A stretch of 11,583 bases of DNA. Origin: an uncultured Lachnospiraceae bacterium (GTDB lineage: Bacteria; Bacillota; Clostridia; Lachnospirales; Lachnospiraceae). Below the pieces are notes generated by a model. It did no database searches, was not told the DNA's origin, and saw only the letters and a program-made list of their open reading frames with translations. This document shows positions 1-6,587 of the stretch, in pieces. The stretch's first letter is position 1. Each line of letters begins with the position of its first letter. The translations under genes and the position numbers were made by a program. The stretch is taken from NCBI GenBank assembly GCA_946623295.1, contig CAMOQY010000029.1, positions 1-11,583 on the forward strand, read 5' to 3'.

Positions 1-282
1 GGTATTCTGAATATTGGAATTTTGGACTTTTTACTGGACGATAGAATCATCTAAATCAGTTCATTCATACCGAAGCACAAAGACGAAATGCTTCGGATCG
101 TGCGTGAAACAAGAAAAAACCTTCAAGGCAGCCTGGATGAATATCCTGTCCGCGGCGGAGAAGGTTCGATCATAAACAGATAATTCTATTACGGAGGTAA
201 ATACTTCCTGATCCTTGGTTATGCTGCAAAGCCCACAGGTGAAGCCGCACCGAGAAAGGCAAATTACGTTTACAGCATCTAA
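1..282 (+). pseudogene. Decayed 3' end of an unidentified gene, two internal stops
   Basis: Frame 1 of the plus strand reads as protein-like sequence for 94 codons but is broken by TAA at 52-54 and at 181-183, ending at a third TAA at 280-282. The three segments keep the same frame and have balanced, coding-like composition: one ends LLDDRII, the next holds IPKHKDEMLRIVRETRKN and ends SIINR, and the last contains YYGGKYFLILGYAAKP and ends ANYVYSI. I do not recognise the family. The simplest reading is the C-terminal part of a decayed gene whose 5' end lies outside the window. Alternatives are a real C-terminus ending at base 54 followed by non-coding DNA, or coincidence. It converges on the GH31 gene, and no clear terminator separates the two. 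Confidence 0.42.
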
Positions 283-331
283 CGAATAGCCATAATATCA
301 AACATACCCGGAATAGCAAGCAGCGGAAAGG

Positions 332-2632
332 TCACTTGGTTTCAAGCAGCTCTGTTATAGCCTGTTTTATCACCTTGGGTATCCTGGCTTGCTCAACGCC
401 GGCGCGGATATCCTCTTCGCTCTCCTTGCCGTCAAAATTGCCGTAGTATGCGTCGCACCTGATTGCGGTATTTCCCTGCCAGCGCGAAAAAATGCGGATA
501 ACGCCCTCTCTGAGATTTTCTTTCTCGGCGCGCAAAGCGTTGCCCGCGCTGACAGTGTGGCTCTTGGTTATCTCGGCGCCGTTTATCTCGATGCACAGCG
601 GCTTTCCGTCTTTTATTATATCCTTGAAGAGTATCTTGTAGTTTCTTTTTTGCGGAATTACGCTCAAATCGCCCTGCACCGCGCTGACGGTGAAGGTGAC
701 ACGGTTGCCGTTAAAGGTCGTTTCAAAGCGCGTGACCGCTTTATGGTCGGCAAAGTTCGTCTTGCCGTTGTCCTCGACCATATCGAAGCTTCCGTTGCCC
801 GAAAACACCCAGATCTCGAAGCTTGTCGGGTTGTCCGTTCTGTTTCCGTCATCCGCCGAGAGAGGGATTATCGCGCCTTCCCTCGCAAGCACGGGTATGG
901 TGTCGATCTCTCTTAAAAGGGTGATTTCGCCGCTTCCCTCATAGCTCTGGTTGGTAAAGATGTCCGTCCATCTGCCTTCGGGGATGAAAGCCTTGACCTT
1001 GCCGTAGTTGATCTTTTTGTCCTGGCGCGTGGTTATCGGGCAGACCATCAGCTCGCTGCCGAACATATACTGGTTGGGCACTTTATACGCTCTCTTGTCG
1101 TCGGGATAAGAATAGTACATCGGCTCGCAAAGGGCAATACCCTCGTCGTGCGTTCTGTGATCCATTGTAAATATATACGGGATGAGCTTGTGTCTGAATC
1201 TAAGCCATCTCTTGGTTGCGTGGTAAACGTCGCTTCTGTATTTCCACGGCTCTTTGCCGAGTATCTCCGCCGTCGAAGAATGCAGTCGCATTATCGGAGA
1301 AAACACGCCGAATTCGATCCAGCGCATATACAGATCGTCGTCGCGATATCCCCTGTGGTGGCCGCCTATGTCGTGGCTCCACCAGCCGTATGCCGCGTTG
1401 GCGGCGGTGGCGGTGAAATAGGGCTGAAAATCAAGGCAGTCCCAGTTCATTGCTGTATCGCCCGAAAAGCCGAGCGGGTAGCGGTGCGAGCCGGCGCCGG
1501 CATAACGCGAGAGGATGAGGGGTATCTCCCCGTTCTCGGCGTTGTCGAGGTAGTGATAGTGGTTGAGCGCGTTAAGCGGATCGAGCCCATCGACATCGCT
1601 TTTATCGCCCTGCTGCCAGTCTATCCACCAGAAATCGACGCCGTCTTTTTCGTACGGCTTATGGAGTATGTCAAAATAGCTGTTCCAGAAATCATCGTTG
1701 CCGCATTGGAATTTGACCGTCTGCTTTGTAGCGGGATCGACGCCGTTTGCCTTAGCCATCTGCTCGTACATATCTTCGTAGAACTGCACGCCGTCCGCCG
1801 GGTGAAGGTTGACGGTAACGTGAAGATCTTTCTTTTTGAGAGCGCGCAAAAACGCCTTGTAATCGGGGAAAAGCTCGGTATTCCACGAATAGCCCGTCCA
1901 ACCGCCGTAGTTGACTCCGAACCTCTTATCCAGACCGTGCACCCAGTGCCAGTCCATATCGACGGTCGCAACAGTCAGCGGTACGCCCTCGTTCTCGAAG
2001 CGATCCATCAGGTCAAGGTATTCCTTCTGCGTGTATGCGTGGTATCGGCTCCACCAGACGCCCAGCGCAAATCTCGGTATGATCGGCGTGGACGAGCTGA
2101 TGAGATAAAACGCGTTTATCGTCGCGCGGTAATCGTTGCCGTAGGCGAAAGCGTAGTAGTCGACGGCGTTCTTATCACGCGCGGCAAAACGACCGTTTTC
2201 GTCGATAAGCATTGACGCGCTGTCGTCGAAAAGATAGGCGCCGCCCTTTGTAATAAAGCCGTCTTCAAGGTCGATGGCGCCCTCAGTTTGGTCGAGCGTT
2301 CTGCATGTGCCTTTGAGATTTTTTTGTTTGGAGAATACTTCTGTTTTTTTGCTATCCTTAAAGTATACGCTGTAAGGCTTGCCGTCCTTTATAGTGAAAA
2401 CGACGTCGTCTGTCTCTGCCGTCACGTTGCCGTTTTGGCGAGATACTGTCATATTGCCGGCGTTAAAGCGCCTATTCCACACGGCAAAGCTCATCAGGTC
2501 GGTCGCGTGATCCGCCTTTTCGACTCGTATCAGTCTCGGGGTGATGAACGTTATCCTCAATCCGTAGCCTGTAAAGATCTGGCTGTCGTTTGCCTTCGGC
2601 TCTGCGTATGCTATCAAGGATTTTTTCAGCAT
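332..2632 (-). CDS. Glycoside hydrolase family 31 alpha-glycosidase
   Basis: A 766-residue GH31 enzyme that hydrolyses terminal alpha-linked sugars by a retaining mechanism. The order is family-typical: N-terminal beta-sandwich (about 1-180), TIM barrel starting at PRFALGVWWSRY (about 187-500), then C-terminal beta domains. The putative nucleophile is D338 in FWWIDWQQGD and the acid/base is D392 in GFSGDT. Other GH31 marks are WWSHDIGG (417-424) and RWIEFGVFSPIMRLHSS (437-453). The nucleophile motif is WIDWQQG instead of the common WIDMNE, so it belongs to a divergent subgroup and its substrate (glucoside, xyloside, galactoside or amino sugar) cannot be named. No signal peptide is seen, so it probably acts in the cytoplasm on imported oligosaccharides. 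I start it at ATG 2632, which has GGAGGA nine bases upstream. The frame also opens at a TTG at 2656, but that would place the ribosome site inside the gene. It has its own promoter and no sugar transporter beside it. Confidence 0.9.
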   Translation of the reverse strand: MLKKSLIAYAEPKANDSQIFTGYGLRITFITPRLIRVEKADHATDLMSFAVWNRRFNAGNMTVSRQNGNVTAETDDVVFTIKDGKPYSVYFKDSKKTEVFSKQKNLKGTCRTLDQTEGAIDLEDGFITKGGAYLFDDSASMLIDENGRFAARDKNAVDYYAFAYGNDYRATINAFYLISSSTPIIPRFALGVWWSRYHAYTQKEYLDLMDRFENEGVPLTVATVDMDWHWVHGLDKRFGVNYGGWTGYSWNTELFPDYKAFLRALKKKDLHVTVNLHPADGVQFYEDMYEQMAKANGVDPATKQTVKFQCGNDDFWNSYFDILHKPYEKDGVDFWWIDWQQGDKSDVDGLDPLNALNHYHYLDNAENGEIPLILSRYAGAGSHRYPLGFSGDTAMNWDCLDFQPYFTATAANAAYGWWSHDIGGHHRGYRDDDLYMRWIEFGVFSPIMRLHSSTAEILGKEPWKYRSDVYHATKRWLRFRHKLIPYIFTMDHRTHDEGIALCEPMYYSYPDDKRAYKVPNQYMFGSELMVCPITTRQDKKINYGKVKAFIPEGRWTDIFTNQSYEGSGEITLLREIDTIPVLAREGAIIPLSADDGNRTDNPTSFEIWVFSGNGSFDMVEDNGKTNFADHKAVTRFETTFNGNRVTFTVSAVQGDLSVIPQKRNYKILFKDIIKDGKPLCIEINGAEITKSHTVSAGNALRAEKENLREGVIRIFSRWQGNTAIRCDAYYGNFDGKESEEDIRAGVEQARIPKVIKQAITELLETK

Positions 2633-2641
2633 ATCACGTGT

Positions 2642-2647
2642 TCCTCC
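2642..2647 (-). promoter_or_regulatory. Ribosome binding site fixing the GH31 start
   Basis: GGAGGA on the minus strand, nine bases before ATG 2632. It argues against the in-frame upstream TTG at 2656. Confidence 0.7.
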
Positions 2648-2668
2648 ATATATCAAAACTATATGAGA

Positions 2669-2697
2669 ATAATATTATGTTTTGCCCGAAATGACAA
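2669..2697 (-). promoter_or_regulatory. Sigma-A type promoter of the GH31 gene
   Basis: On the minus strand, TTGTCA (-35, at 2692-2697) and TATTAT (-10, at 2669-2674) are separated by 17 bases. Transcription would begin near 2662 and give a leader of about 30 bases before ATG 2632. Since a strong terminator closes the upstream ribosomal operon, the GH31 gene needs its own promoter. Confidence 0.55.
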
Positions 2698-2744
2698 TAC
2701 CCGAATGAAGGCTTACACTCGGTAAGGACAAGCCGGCGGAAAAC

Positions 2745-2825
2745 GGGAGAAATTTTCCCCTATTTTTTAACCCACTCATCGCTCTAAAATGGTTTTTCCC
2801 CTATGGTTAACCCATCAAAAATGGG
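2745..2825. repeat. Operator-like palindromes and direct repeats upstream of the GH31 promoter
   Basis: This AT-rich stretch lies between the rpsI terminator and the GH31 promoter. It holds an imperfect palindrome GGGAGAAATTTTCCCC (2745-2760), a direct repeat with core TTTTCCCCTAT followed by TTAACCCA (2753-2774 and 2794-2814, 41 bases apart), the palindrome GGTTAACC (2805-2812) and an inverted repeat CCCAT/ATGGG with a five-base gap (2811-2825). The position suggests binding sites for a sugar-responsive regulator, but no known operator was recognised. Confidence 0.35.
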
Positions 2826-2873
2826 ATAAAGAGCGTCAAATTTCCTCAAAAGGGAACAGCCGGAACAAAAAAG

Positions 2874-2909
2874 AAAAACCCCGGAAAACCGCATGGTTCC
2901 GGGGTTTTT
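2874..2909 (-). terminator. Rho-independent terminator of the rplM-rpsI operon
   Basis: A perfect 13-bp stem, AAAAACCCCGGAA (2874-2886) paired with TTCCGGGGTTTTT (2897-2909), encloses a ten-base loop. Read on the minus strand it follows the rpsI stop by about 20 bases and ends in five T. As the stem has A and T runs on both arms, it could also stop transcription from the other side. Confidence 0.9.
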
Positions 2910-2928
2910 GGGCATTTTGAAGTCTCGA

Positions 2929-3318
2929 TCAGCGCTTGCTGAACTGAGGTGCGCGTCTCGCTGCTTTGAGACCGTACTTCTTGCGCTCCTTCATGCGAGG
3001 ATCGCGGGTAAGGAAGCCTTCCTTTTTAAGGGCGGGACGAAGCTCGGGATCCATGGATACCAGAGCTCTGGCCAGACCGTGGCGGATAGCGCCTGCCTGT
3101 CCGGTGAAGCCGCCGCCGTGGACGTTGACCTTGACGTCGTACTTGCCGTCGAGACCTACGGTCTCAAGGGGCTGGCGAACGATCATCTTGAGGGTCTCAA
3201 GTCCGAAATACTCGTCCAGACTTCTCTTATTTACAGTGATCTCTCCCTTTCCGGGGGTGACATATACACGAGCGATGCTCTTTTTCCTTCTGCCGGTTCC
3301 GTAATTTTTAGTAGCCAT
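2929..3318 (-). CDS. rpsI: 30S ribosomal protein S9
   Basis: Protein S9 of the small ribosomal subunit, whose C-terminal tail reaches the decoding P site. From ATG 3318 it has 129 residues, the normal bacterial length. Family marks are YGTGRRKKSIARV near the N-terminus, VHGGGFTGQAGAIRHGLARAL in the middle, and the ending RRAPQFSKR, whose final Arg contacts P-site tRNA in known ribosomes. Another ATG lies six bases upstream (3324), but GGGAGG would be only three bases before it and is nine before ATG 3318, so I chose the latter. It follows rplM by 16 bases in the usual bacterial operon, and the ribosome site overlaps the end of rplM. A strong terminator follows. Confidence 0.97.
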   Translation of the reverse strand: MATKNYGTGRRKKSIARVYVTPGKGEITVNKRSLDEYFGLETLKMIVRQPLETVGLDGKYDVKVNVHGGGFTGQAGAIRHGLARALVSMDPELRPALKKEGFLTRDPRMKERKKYGLKAARRAPQFSKR

Positions 3319-3327
3319 TTTCATCTA

Positions 3328-3333
3328 CCTCCC
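3328..3333 (-). promoter_or_regulatory. Ribosome binding site deciding the rpsI start
   Basis: GGGAGG on the minus strand, nine bases from ATG 3318 but only three from ATG 3324. It overlaps the last codons of rplM, so the two proteins are probably translated in step. Confidence 0.65.
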
Positions 3334-3334
3334 A

Positions 3335-3763
3335 TCAGAATGTAAGCGTCTCGGGCTTCTGAGCCTGGTGCTCATGCTCAGGTCCGGCGTATACGTGCAG
3401 CTTGGTAAGCATCTCGTTGCCAAGCGCGCCCTTGGGAAGCATTCCCTTGACTGCAAACTCGACCGCCTTGGTAGGCTTCTTGGCCATCAGCTCGCGAAGA
3501 GTGACCTCCTTAAATCCGCCTACGTACTCGGAATGACTGCGGTAAAGCTTCTGATCCAGCTTCTTGCCGGTCACTGCTACCTTCGCGGCGTTGACTACGA
3601 TCACGTAATCTCCAGTATCGACGAAAGGAGTGAACTCGGGCTTGTTCTTGCCTCTCAGGACCTTCGCCACTTCGCTGGCAAGGCGTCCGAGAGTCTGTCC
3701 CTCTGCATCAACAACGTACCATTTACGCTCTATTGTTGCAGGATTTGCCATAAAACTCTTCAT
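3335..3763 (-). CDS. rplM: 50S ribosomal protein L13
   Basis: Protein L13 of the large ribosomal subunit, an early assembly protein that binds 23S rRNA. It has 142 residues, the usual length. Family marks are RKWYVVDAEGQTLGRLAS (14-31), FTPFVDTGDYVIVVNA (44-59), the KGMLPKGALG loop and the ending VYAGPEHEHQAQKPETL. The start at ATG 3763 has AGGAG seven bases upstream (3771-3775). It is the first gene of a two-gene operon with rpsI. The strong promoter at 3860-3889 and the structured leader suggest growth-rate control plus feedback by a ribosomal protein. Confidence 0.98.
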   Translation of the reverse strand: MKSFMANPATIERKWYVVDAEGQTLGRLASEVAKVLRGKNKPEFTPFVDTGDYVIVVNAAKVAVTGKKLDQKLYRSHSEYVGGFKEVTLRELMAKKPTKAVEFAVKGMLPKGALGNEMLTKLHVYAGPEHEHQAQKPETLTF

Positions 3764-3775
3764 GGTTTTTCTCCT

Positions 3776-3853
3776 ATTTTATAAAAATAAACTTGCAAGA
3801 GCCTTACGGTTAACCCTCCGGGGCATTGGTGAGCTGACCTGCGGCCATAGCAA
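3776..3853 (-). ncRNA. Probable L13-type ribosomal protein leader of rplM
   Basis: About 78 transcribed, untranslated bases lie between the predicted start of transcription (near 3853) and the rplM ribosome site. The stretch is GC-rich and holds potential pairing elements: the GGTTAACC palindrome (3808-3815) within GGAGGGTTAACCGTAAGGC, and the CTTGCAAG palindrome next to it. Firmicutes are known to carry a structured L13 leader here (the Rfam L13_leader family), thought to mediate autoregulation. Position and style fit. I could not test the fold against the covariance model. Confidence 0.5.
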
Positions 3854-3859
3854 TTGCGT

Positions 3860-3889
3860 ATTATAAGCTTTTTTTATCGTGCTTGTCAA
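3860..3889 (-). promoter_or_regulatory. Strong sigma-A promoter of rplM-rpsI
   Basis: On the minus strand, a consensus TTGACA (-35, at 3884-3889) and a consensus TATAAT (-10, at 3860-3865) are 18 bases apart, with an A-rich spacer. It sits between smpB and rplM. Confidence 0.85.
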
Positions 3890-3964
3890 CCGTTTTTACG
3901 CGGTTTTTGCCGATTTTCACGCGTTTTGGCGCCTACGCGTATACCACGCGCCGGGTCTCGCGGC

Positions 3965-4423
3965 CTACCGGTCCCTCATCTCCCGTTCCGCTTCGCGGGC
4001 AATGTCATTCTTTTTCAGAGTCTCGCGCTTGTCATAAAGCTTTTTGCCCTTTGCCAGGCCGATCTCTACCTTTACCAGACTCCCCTTAAAGTAGCATTTC
4101 GTCGGAACGATGGTATAACCCTTTTCCGAGGACTTTCCGAGGATCTTGTTTATCTCGTAGCGGTGCAGCAGCAGTCTGCGCTCGCGCAGGGGATCCTTGT
4201 TGAATATGTTTCCCTTTTCGTACGGACTGACGTGCATACCTGCGACGTAGAGGTCGCCGGCGTGCTCGTGGACGTAGGCCTCCTTGAGGCTGCATTTGCC
4301 CATGCGCATTGACTTGACCTCGGTACCGGCCAGCTCTATGCCCGCTTCAAAGGTCTCCTCGATGAAGTAATCGTGGAAGGCTTTTTTATTGTTCGCGATT
4401 AGTTTTACTGATTCTTTCGCCAT
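3965..4423 (-). CDS. smpB: SsrA-binding protein SmpB (trans-translation)
   Basis: SmpB binds tmRNA and brings it to stalled ribosomes, where the tmRNA tags the unfinished protein for degradation. The 152 residues match the family length. Marks are LIANNKKAFHDYFIEETFEAG (8-28), GTEVKSMRMGKCSLKEAYV, the SPYEKGN loop and LYDKRETLKKNDIAREAERE at the C-terminus. That basic tail folds into the mRNA channel in known complexes. The ribosome site before ATG 4423 is modest (GAGG, five bases away). Many Firmicutes have secG-rnr-smpB-ssrA. Here secG is next upstream, but no rnr lies between and no tmRNA gene follows directly, since the rplM promoter begins about 75 bases past the stop. No clear promoter of its own was found, so it may depend on read-through from secG. 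Confidence 0.97.
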   Translation of the reverse strand: MAKESVKLIANNKKAFHDYFIEETFEAGIELAGTEVKSMRMGKCSLKEAYVHEHAGDLYVAGMHVSPYEKGNIFNKDPLRERRLLLHRYEINKILGKSSEKGYTIVPTKCYFKGSLVKVEIGLAKGKKLYDKRETLKKNDIAREAEREMRDR

Positions 4424-4500
4424 ATCTGCCTCAAAAACAATACTGCGTGGAGGGCATTAAACCGCGGCGCGGGCGCCGGGAATACTCCTCCTCAGAGAGT

Positions 4501-4530
4501 ATAAAAGCCCATGGCGCATGCCACGGGCTC
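4501..4530 (-). terminator. Rho-independent terminator after secG
   Basis: A ten-bp stem (4506-4515 with 4520-4529) closes on a GCAT loop and is followed on the minus strand by TTTTATA. Its one non-Watson-Crick pair is G.U only in minus-strand RNA and an A/C mismatch on the plus strand, which fits a terminator for secG. It is probably leaky, since smpB lies only about 80 bases further on without an obvious promoter. Confidence 0.65.
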
Positions 4531-4549
4531 TGTAAAGATGCGTACTAAA

Positions 4550-4801
4550 TCACGCCGCAAGCTTCTCAAGGATATTGATAGCCAGCGCGAGGACCATAAA
4601 ACCTGCGCCGAGGATCCTGGTGATGAAGCGCTTGCGCCCTTCGGGAGTGCGGCTCTGATTGCGGGAGACGTAGCTCTCTCCGGCAGCGCCGGCGATGGCT
4701 CCGAGGCCGCCCTCTTTGCCCTCCTGCATCATAATAACTACTATAAGCGCGATGGAGTCGATGACCATCAGCACGGTAAGAATCGTGATCAAAACGTCCA
4801 T
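4550..4801 (-). CDS. secG: Preprotein translocase subunit SecG
   Basis: SecG is the small accessory subunit of the SecYEG protein export channel in the cytoplasmic membrane. The 83 residues show the family pattern: a first TM helix (about 3-24), the cytoplasmic loop MMQEGKEGGLGAIAGAAGES rich in Gly, and a second TM helix (about 61-80) after the basic stretch RKRFITR. The VIMMQEGKEGGLG segment is the SecG signature. The start at ATG 4801 is fixed by AGGAGGT (4809-4815), seven bases away. It has its own promoter, so it is likely independent of the SLOG/TIR genes upstream, although no terminator was found between them. Confidence 0.95.
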   Translation of the reverse strand: MDVLITILTVLMVIDSIALIVVIMMQEGKEGGLGAIAGAAGESYVSRNQSRTPEGRKRFITRILGAGFMVLALAINILEKLAA

Positions 4802-4827
4802 GGATAATACCTCCTAAAAACAAGCGC

Positions 4828-4861
4828 ATTGTATTGTACATTAAAGAGCACGGAAATGCAA
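4828..4861 (-). promoter_or_regulatory. Sigma-A type promoter of secG
   Basis: On the minus strand, TTGCAT (-35, at 4856-4861) and TACAAT (-10, at 4833-4838) are 17 bases apart. A second TACAAT overlaps at 4828-4833. The start of transcription would be about 25 bases before ATG 4801. Confidence 0.7.
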
Positions 4862-4924
4862 GTACTTTTATTGTATAATTCTGTGCTGTGCGGCATGCTG
4901 CGCGACTGCGAAAACAGCTTTTTC

Positions 4925-6532
4925 CTACAGGCTGAGATCAGGCGTGTTGTCCCTCTGGTAAGAGACCCAATTGCCGTTCTCGGTGAGTTCCTCGGAGGCA
5001 AGGATGGAGAGCAGCATATCGCTCTGGCCGCGTTCCGAGATCTCGCGGTGCATGCGCGAGAAGAATCTCTCCATCCTGACGTGGTCGAGATGGGTGATGG
5101 AGAGCGAGAGCCGCCCGTAGTAGCTCGAAACAAAGAGCGTTACAGCGGATATGCTGCCGAGGATTATCTTGAGCACGGTGCGATAGAACTCTGCGTTTCC
5201 GATATGGAATACGGGAACAAATATCAGCCCTCCGCACGTCAGTTCAAAAGCCACAGCCGCGATATAAAAGGCAATGCTGACGATAAGCGCCGCCCTGACG
5301 ATACGCTCGCTTGCAGACAGCTTTCCGGCGGCTTTTTCACCGGCAGACTGATGATAGGCGCGCTGTCCTTCCACCCAGCATGATCTGATATCACGCCGTA
5401 CCGCGGGCTGAGGGCAGGTATCGACAGCGCACATCGCGGCCATAATCCACGCCGTATCCTCCCGCTGTGCCCACGAAAGGAGCCCGGCCGCAGCTATTCC
5501 GCTTCCCGCATAGCGGAGGAAAGCCTGCACCCTCATACACTCGGCAAGGGCCCGGTACTCTATATATCGTCTGTGGCAGCGGGTCCTTTTCGTATAGTGC
5601 ATAAGCCCCCAGGATAACGTCAGCATCGCGCCGCAGACCAGGATCATCCATATGGCCTGGAGTTCGTCGTACATCAGAAAAGCGGCTGTGATCACTGTAC
5701 CGGCAGCGGCCAGCAGCGCTATGGAGCGGCGGGTCCTGCGGGCGTTCGCGCGGCTGAGCGCGGCGGCCGAAAGGTATATTCCCTCCATGCGCTTCAGCTC
5801 CGGATCTTCCGCGGCATCTTCCGGCAGGAGCACGCGCTTTGGCGCAGGGAGCTCTGACGCGAGAGCGTTGAATTCGTCTGTTTTCCTGAGTATAGCGGTG
5901 CAGGCATCCGTATCCCCGTGATATGAGACCATACCTGCCGCCTGTTCCGTATGCTCTCCCCTCGGAGTGAATACGTGGATCACCCGGGTGTTCCTCGCAG
6001 AGCGCATAGAGATGCCTCCCTCAGGATGGTAGCTGCCATCGAGCGCAAAACCCACCGCCTCGGCGGTGCCGCAGGCAGCGTCCGTTCCGGGACCCCCGTC
6101 CCAGAGTGCGAGCAGCACGTGGCAGTGGCCGGCCACGTAGATCCCGGCCTGCCTGAAGAGAAAGTCTCTGGAGGGTCCGCTCTCCGGCACAGCCTCGGTG
6201 AAAGGAGTGACAAAGACCTGCACCGCCTCACCGCAGTGCATCCGCAGCCGCTCTCCCGCTTCGGGAGAAAAGTCACGTTCATACTCCGGCAGTTCCATTG
6301 GAAGCGCCGCCTTTATCGGTATCCCCAGTTCGCGCGCGGCGTCTGCGCAGATGAGGTCTCCGCCCTCCGCAAGGCTTGTAAGCATCACAAAGGGCGACGA
6401 CGGATACCGGGCAGTCAGCTTTTCCAGCTCGCTTTTTACCGCGCTGCGGAGCGCGTCCGTATCCTCCGGACGGATCTGCCTGTGCCCGGTGACACCTATT
6501 ACTATCGGGATCGTTTTATCAGATAACTGCAT
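4925..6532 (-). CDS. SLOG-domain nucleotide sensor with two pairs of TM helices (SLATT-like)
   Basis: A 535-residue membrane protein. The N-terminal ~230 residues form a Rossmann-like SLOG (SMF/DprA-LOG) domain: IGVTGHR (12-18), LTSLAEGGD (51-59), ALPMELPEYERDF (76-88), VLLALWDGG (139-147) and a CGTAEAV phosphate loop (154-160). The C-terminal half has hydrophobic segments at about 270-288, 292-312, 410-435 and 450-472, with HRRYIEYRALAECMR after the first pair and ENGNWV near the end. This resembles SLATT, the 2TM effector known to associate with SLOG proteins in bacterial conflict systems, here apparently doubled. By family knowledge, SLOG domains bind or process nucleotide-derived ligands and SLATT units are proposed to form pores. 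The ligand and outcome are unknown. It starts at ATG 6532 with no strong ribosome site, only GAGAAA, preceded by a tandem CTTATCGG repeat. It follows TIR3 by 53 bases, probably in the same operon. The SLOG call is firm, the SLATT call less so. Confidence 0.8.
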   Translation of the reverse strand: MQLSDKTIPIVIGVTGHRQIRPEDTDALRSAVKSELEKLTARYPSSPFVMLTSLAEGGDLICADAARELGIPIKAALPMELPEYERDFSPEAGERLRMHCGEAVQVFVTPFTEAVPESGPSRDFLFRQAGIYVAGHCHVLLALWDGGPGTDAACGTAEAVGFALDGSYHPEGGISMRSARNTRVIHVFTPRGEHTEQAAGMVSYHGDTDACTAILRKTDEFNALASELPAPKRVLLPEDAAEDPELKRMEGIYLSAAALSRANARRTRRSIALLAAAGTVITAAFLMYDELQAIWMILVCGAMLTLSWGLMHYTKRTRCHRRYIEYRALAECMRVQAFLRYAGSGIAAAGLLSWAQREDTAWIMAAMCAVDTCPQPAVRRDIRSCWVEGQRAYHQSAGEKAAGKLSASERIVRAALIVSIAFYIAAVAFELTCGGLIFVPVFHIGNAEFYRTVLKIILGSISAVTLFVSSYYGRLSLSITHLDHVRMERFFSRMHREISERGQSDMLLSILASEELTENGNWVSYQRDNTPDLSL

Positions 6533-6540
6533 TTTCTCAA

Positions 6541-6587
6541 CCGATAAGCCGATAAGGCTTTTTCACAAACGGTCATTTTTACCGTTT
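6541..6587 (-). repeat. Tandem 8-mer and two small hairpins between TIR3 and the SLOG gene
   Basis: The 53-base gap holds the inverted repeat AAACGGT/ACCGTTT with a seven-base loop (6567-6573, 6581-6587), the inverted repeat AAGCC/GGCTT (6546-6560), and CCGATAAG twice in tandem (6541-6556). Neither hairpin is followed by a T run on the minus strand, so transcription probably continues. They may limit translation or mark an mRNA processing site. Confidence 0.4.

Noticed and set aside
1..282. Stop-codon reassignment as an explanation for the broken left-edge frame
   Set aside because: rpsI, rplM, smpB and secG all end and read normally under the standard code, so gene decay is more likely than recoded TAA.
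1148..2215. Plus-strand open frame of 355 codons
   Set aside because: It lies wholly opposite the GH31 gene, its translation has no recognisable domain, and no ribosome site or promoter fits. It is an antisense shadow.
3918..3960. GC-rich inverted repeat (GGCGC...GCGCC) downstream of smpB
   Set aside because: It can fold, but no T run follows on the minus strand, so a smpB terminator cannot be supported.
4885..4923. GCTGT/ACAGC hairpin followed by TTTTT on the plus strand
   Set aside because: The T run is on the plus strand, where no gene ends. Read on the minus strand after the SLOG gene it lacks a T run, so it is not called a terminator.
5951..6526. Plus-strand open frame of 191 codons opposite the SLOG domain
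   Set aside because: It is antisense to a gene with clear SLOG motifs, has no recognisable protein features, and is a by-product of GC-rich codon use.
6546..6563. AAGCC/GGCTT hairpin followed by T's on the plus strand
   Set aside because: The stem is only five pairs and no plus-strand gene precedes it.
6509..6577. Short minus-strand ORF overlapping the SLOG start
   Set aside because: It has about two dozen codons, no ribosome site and no conserved features; chance is likely.
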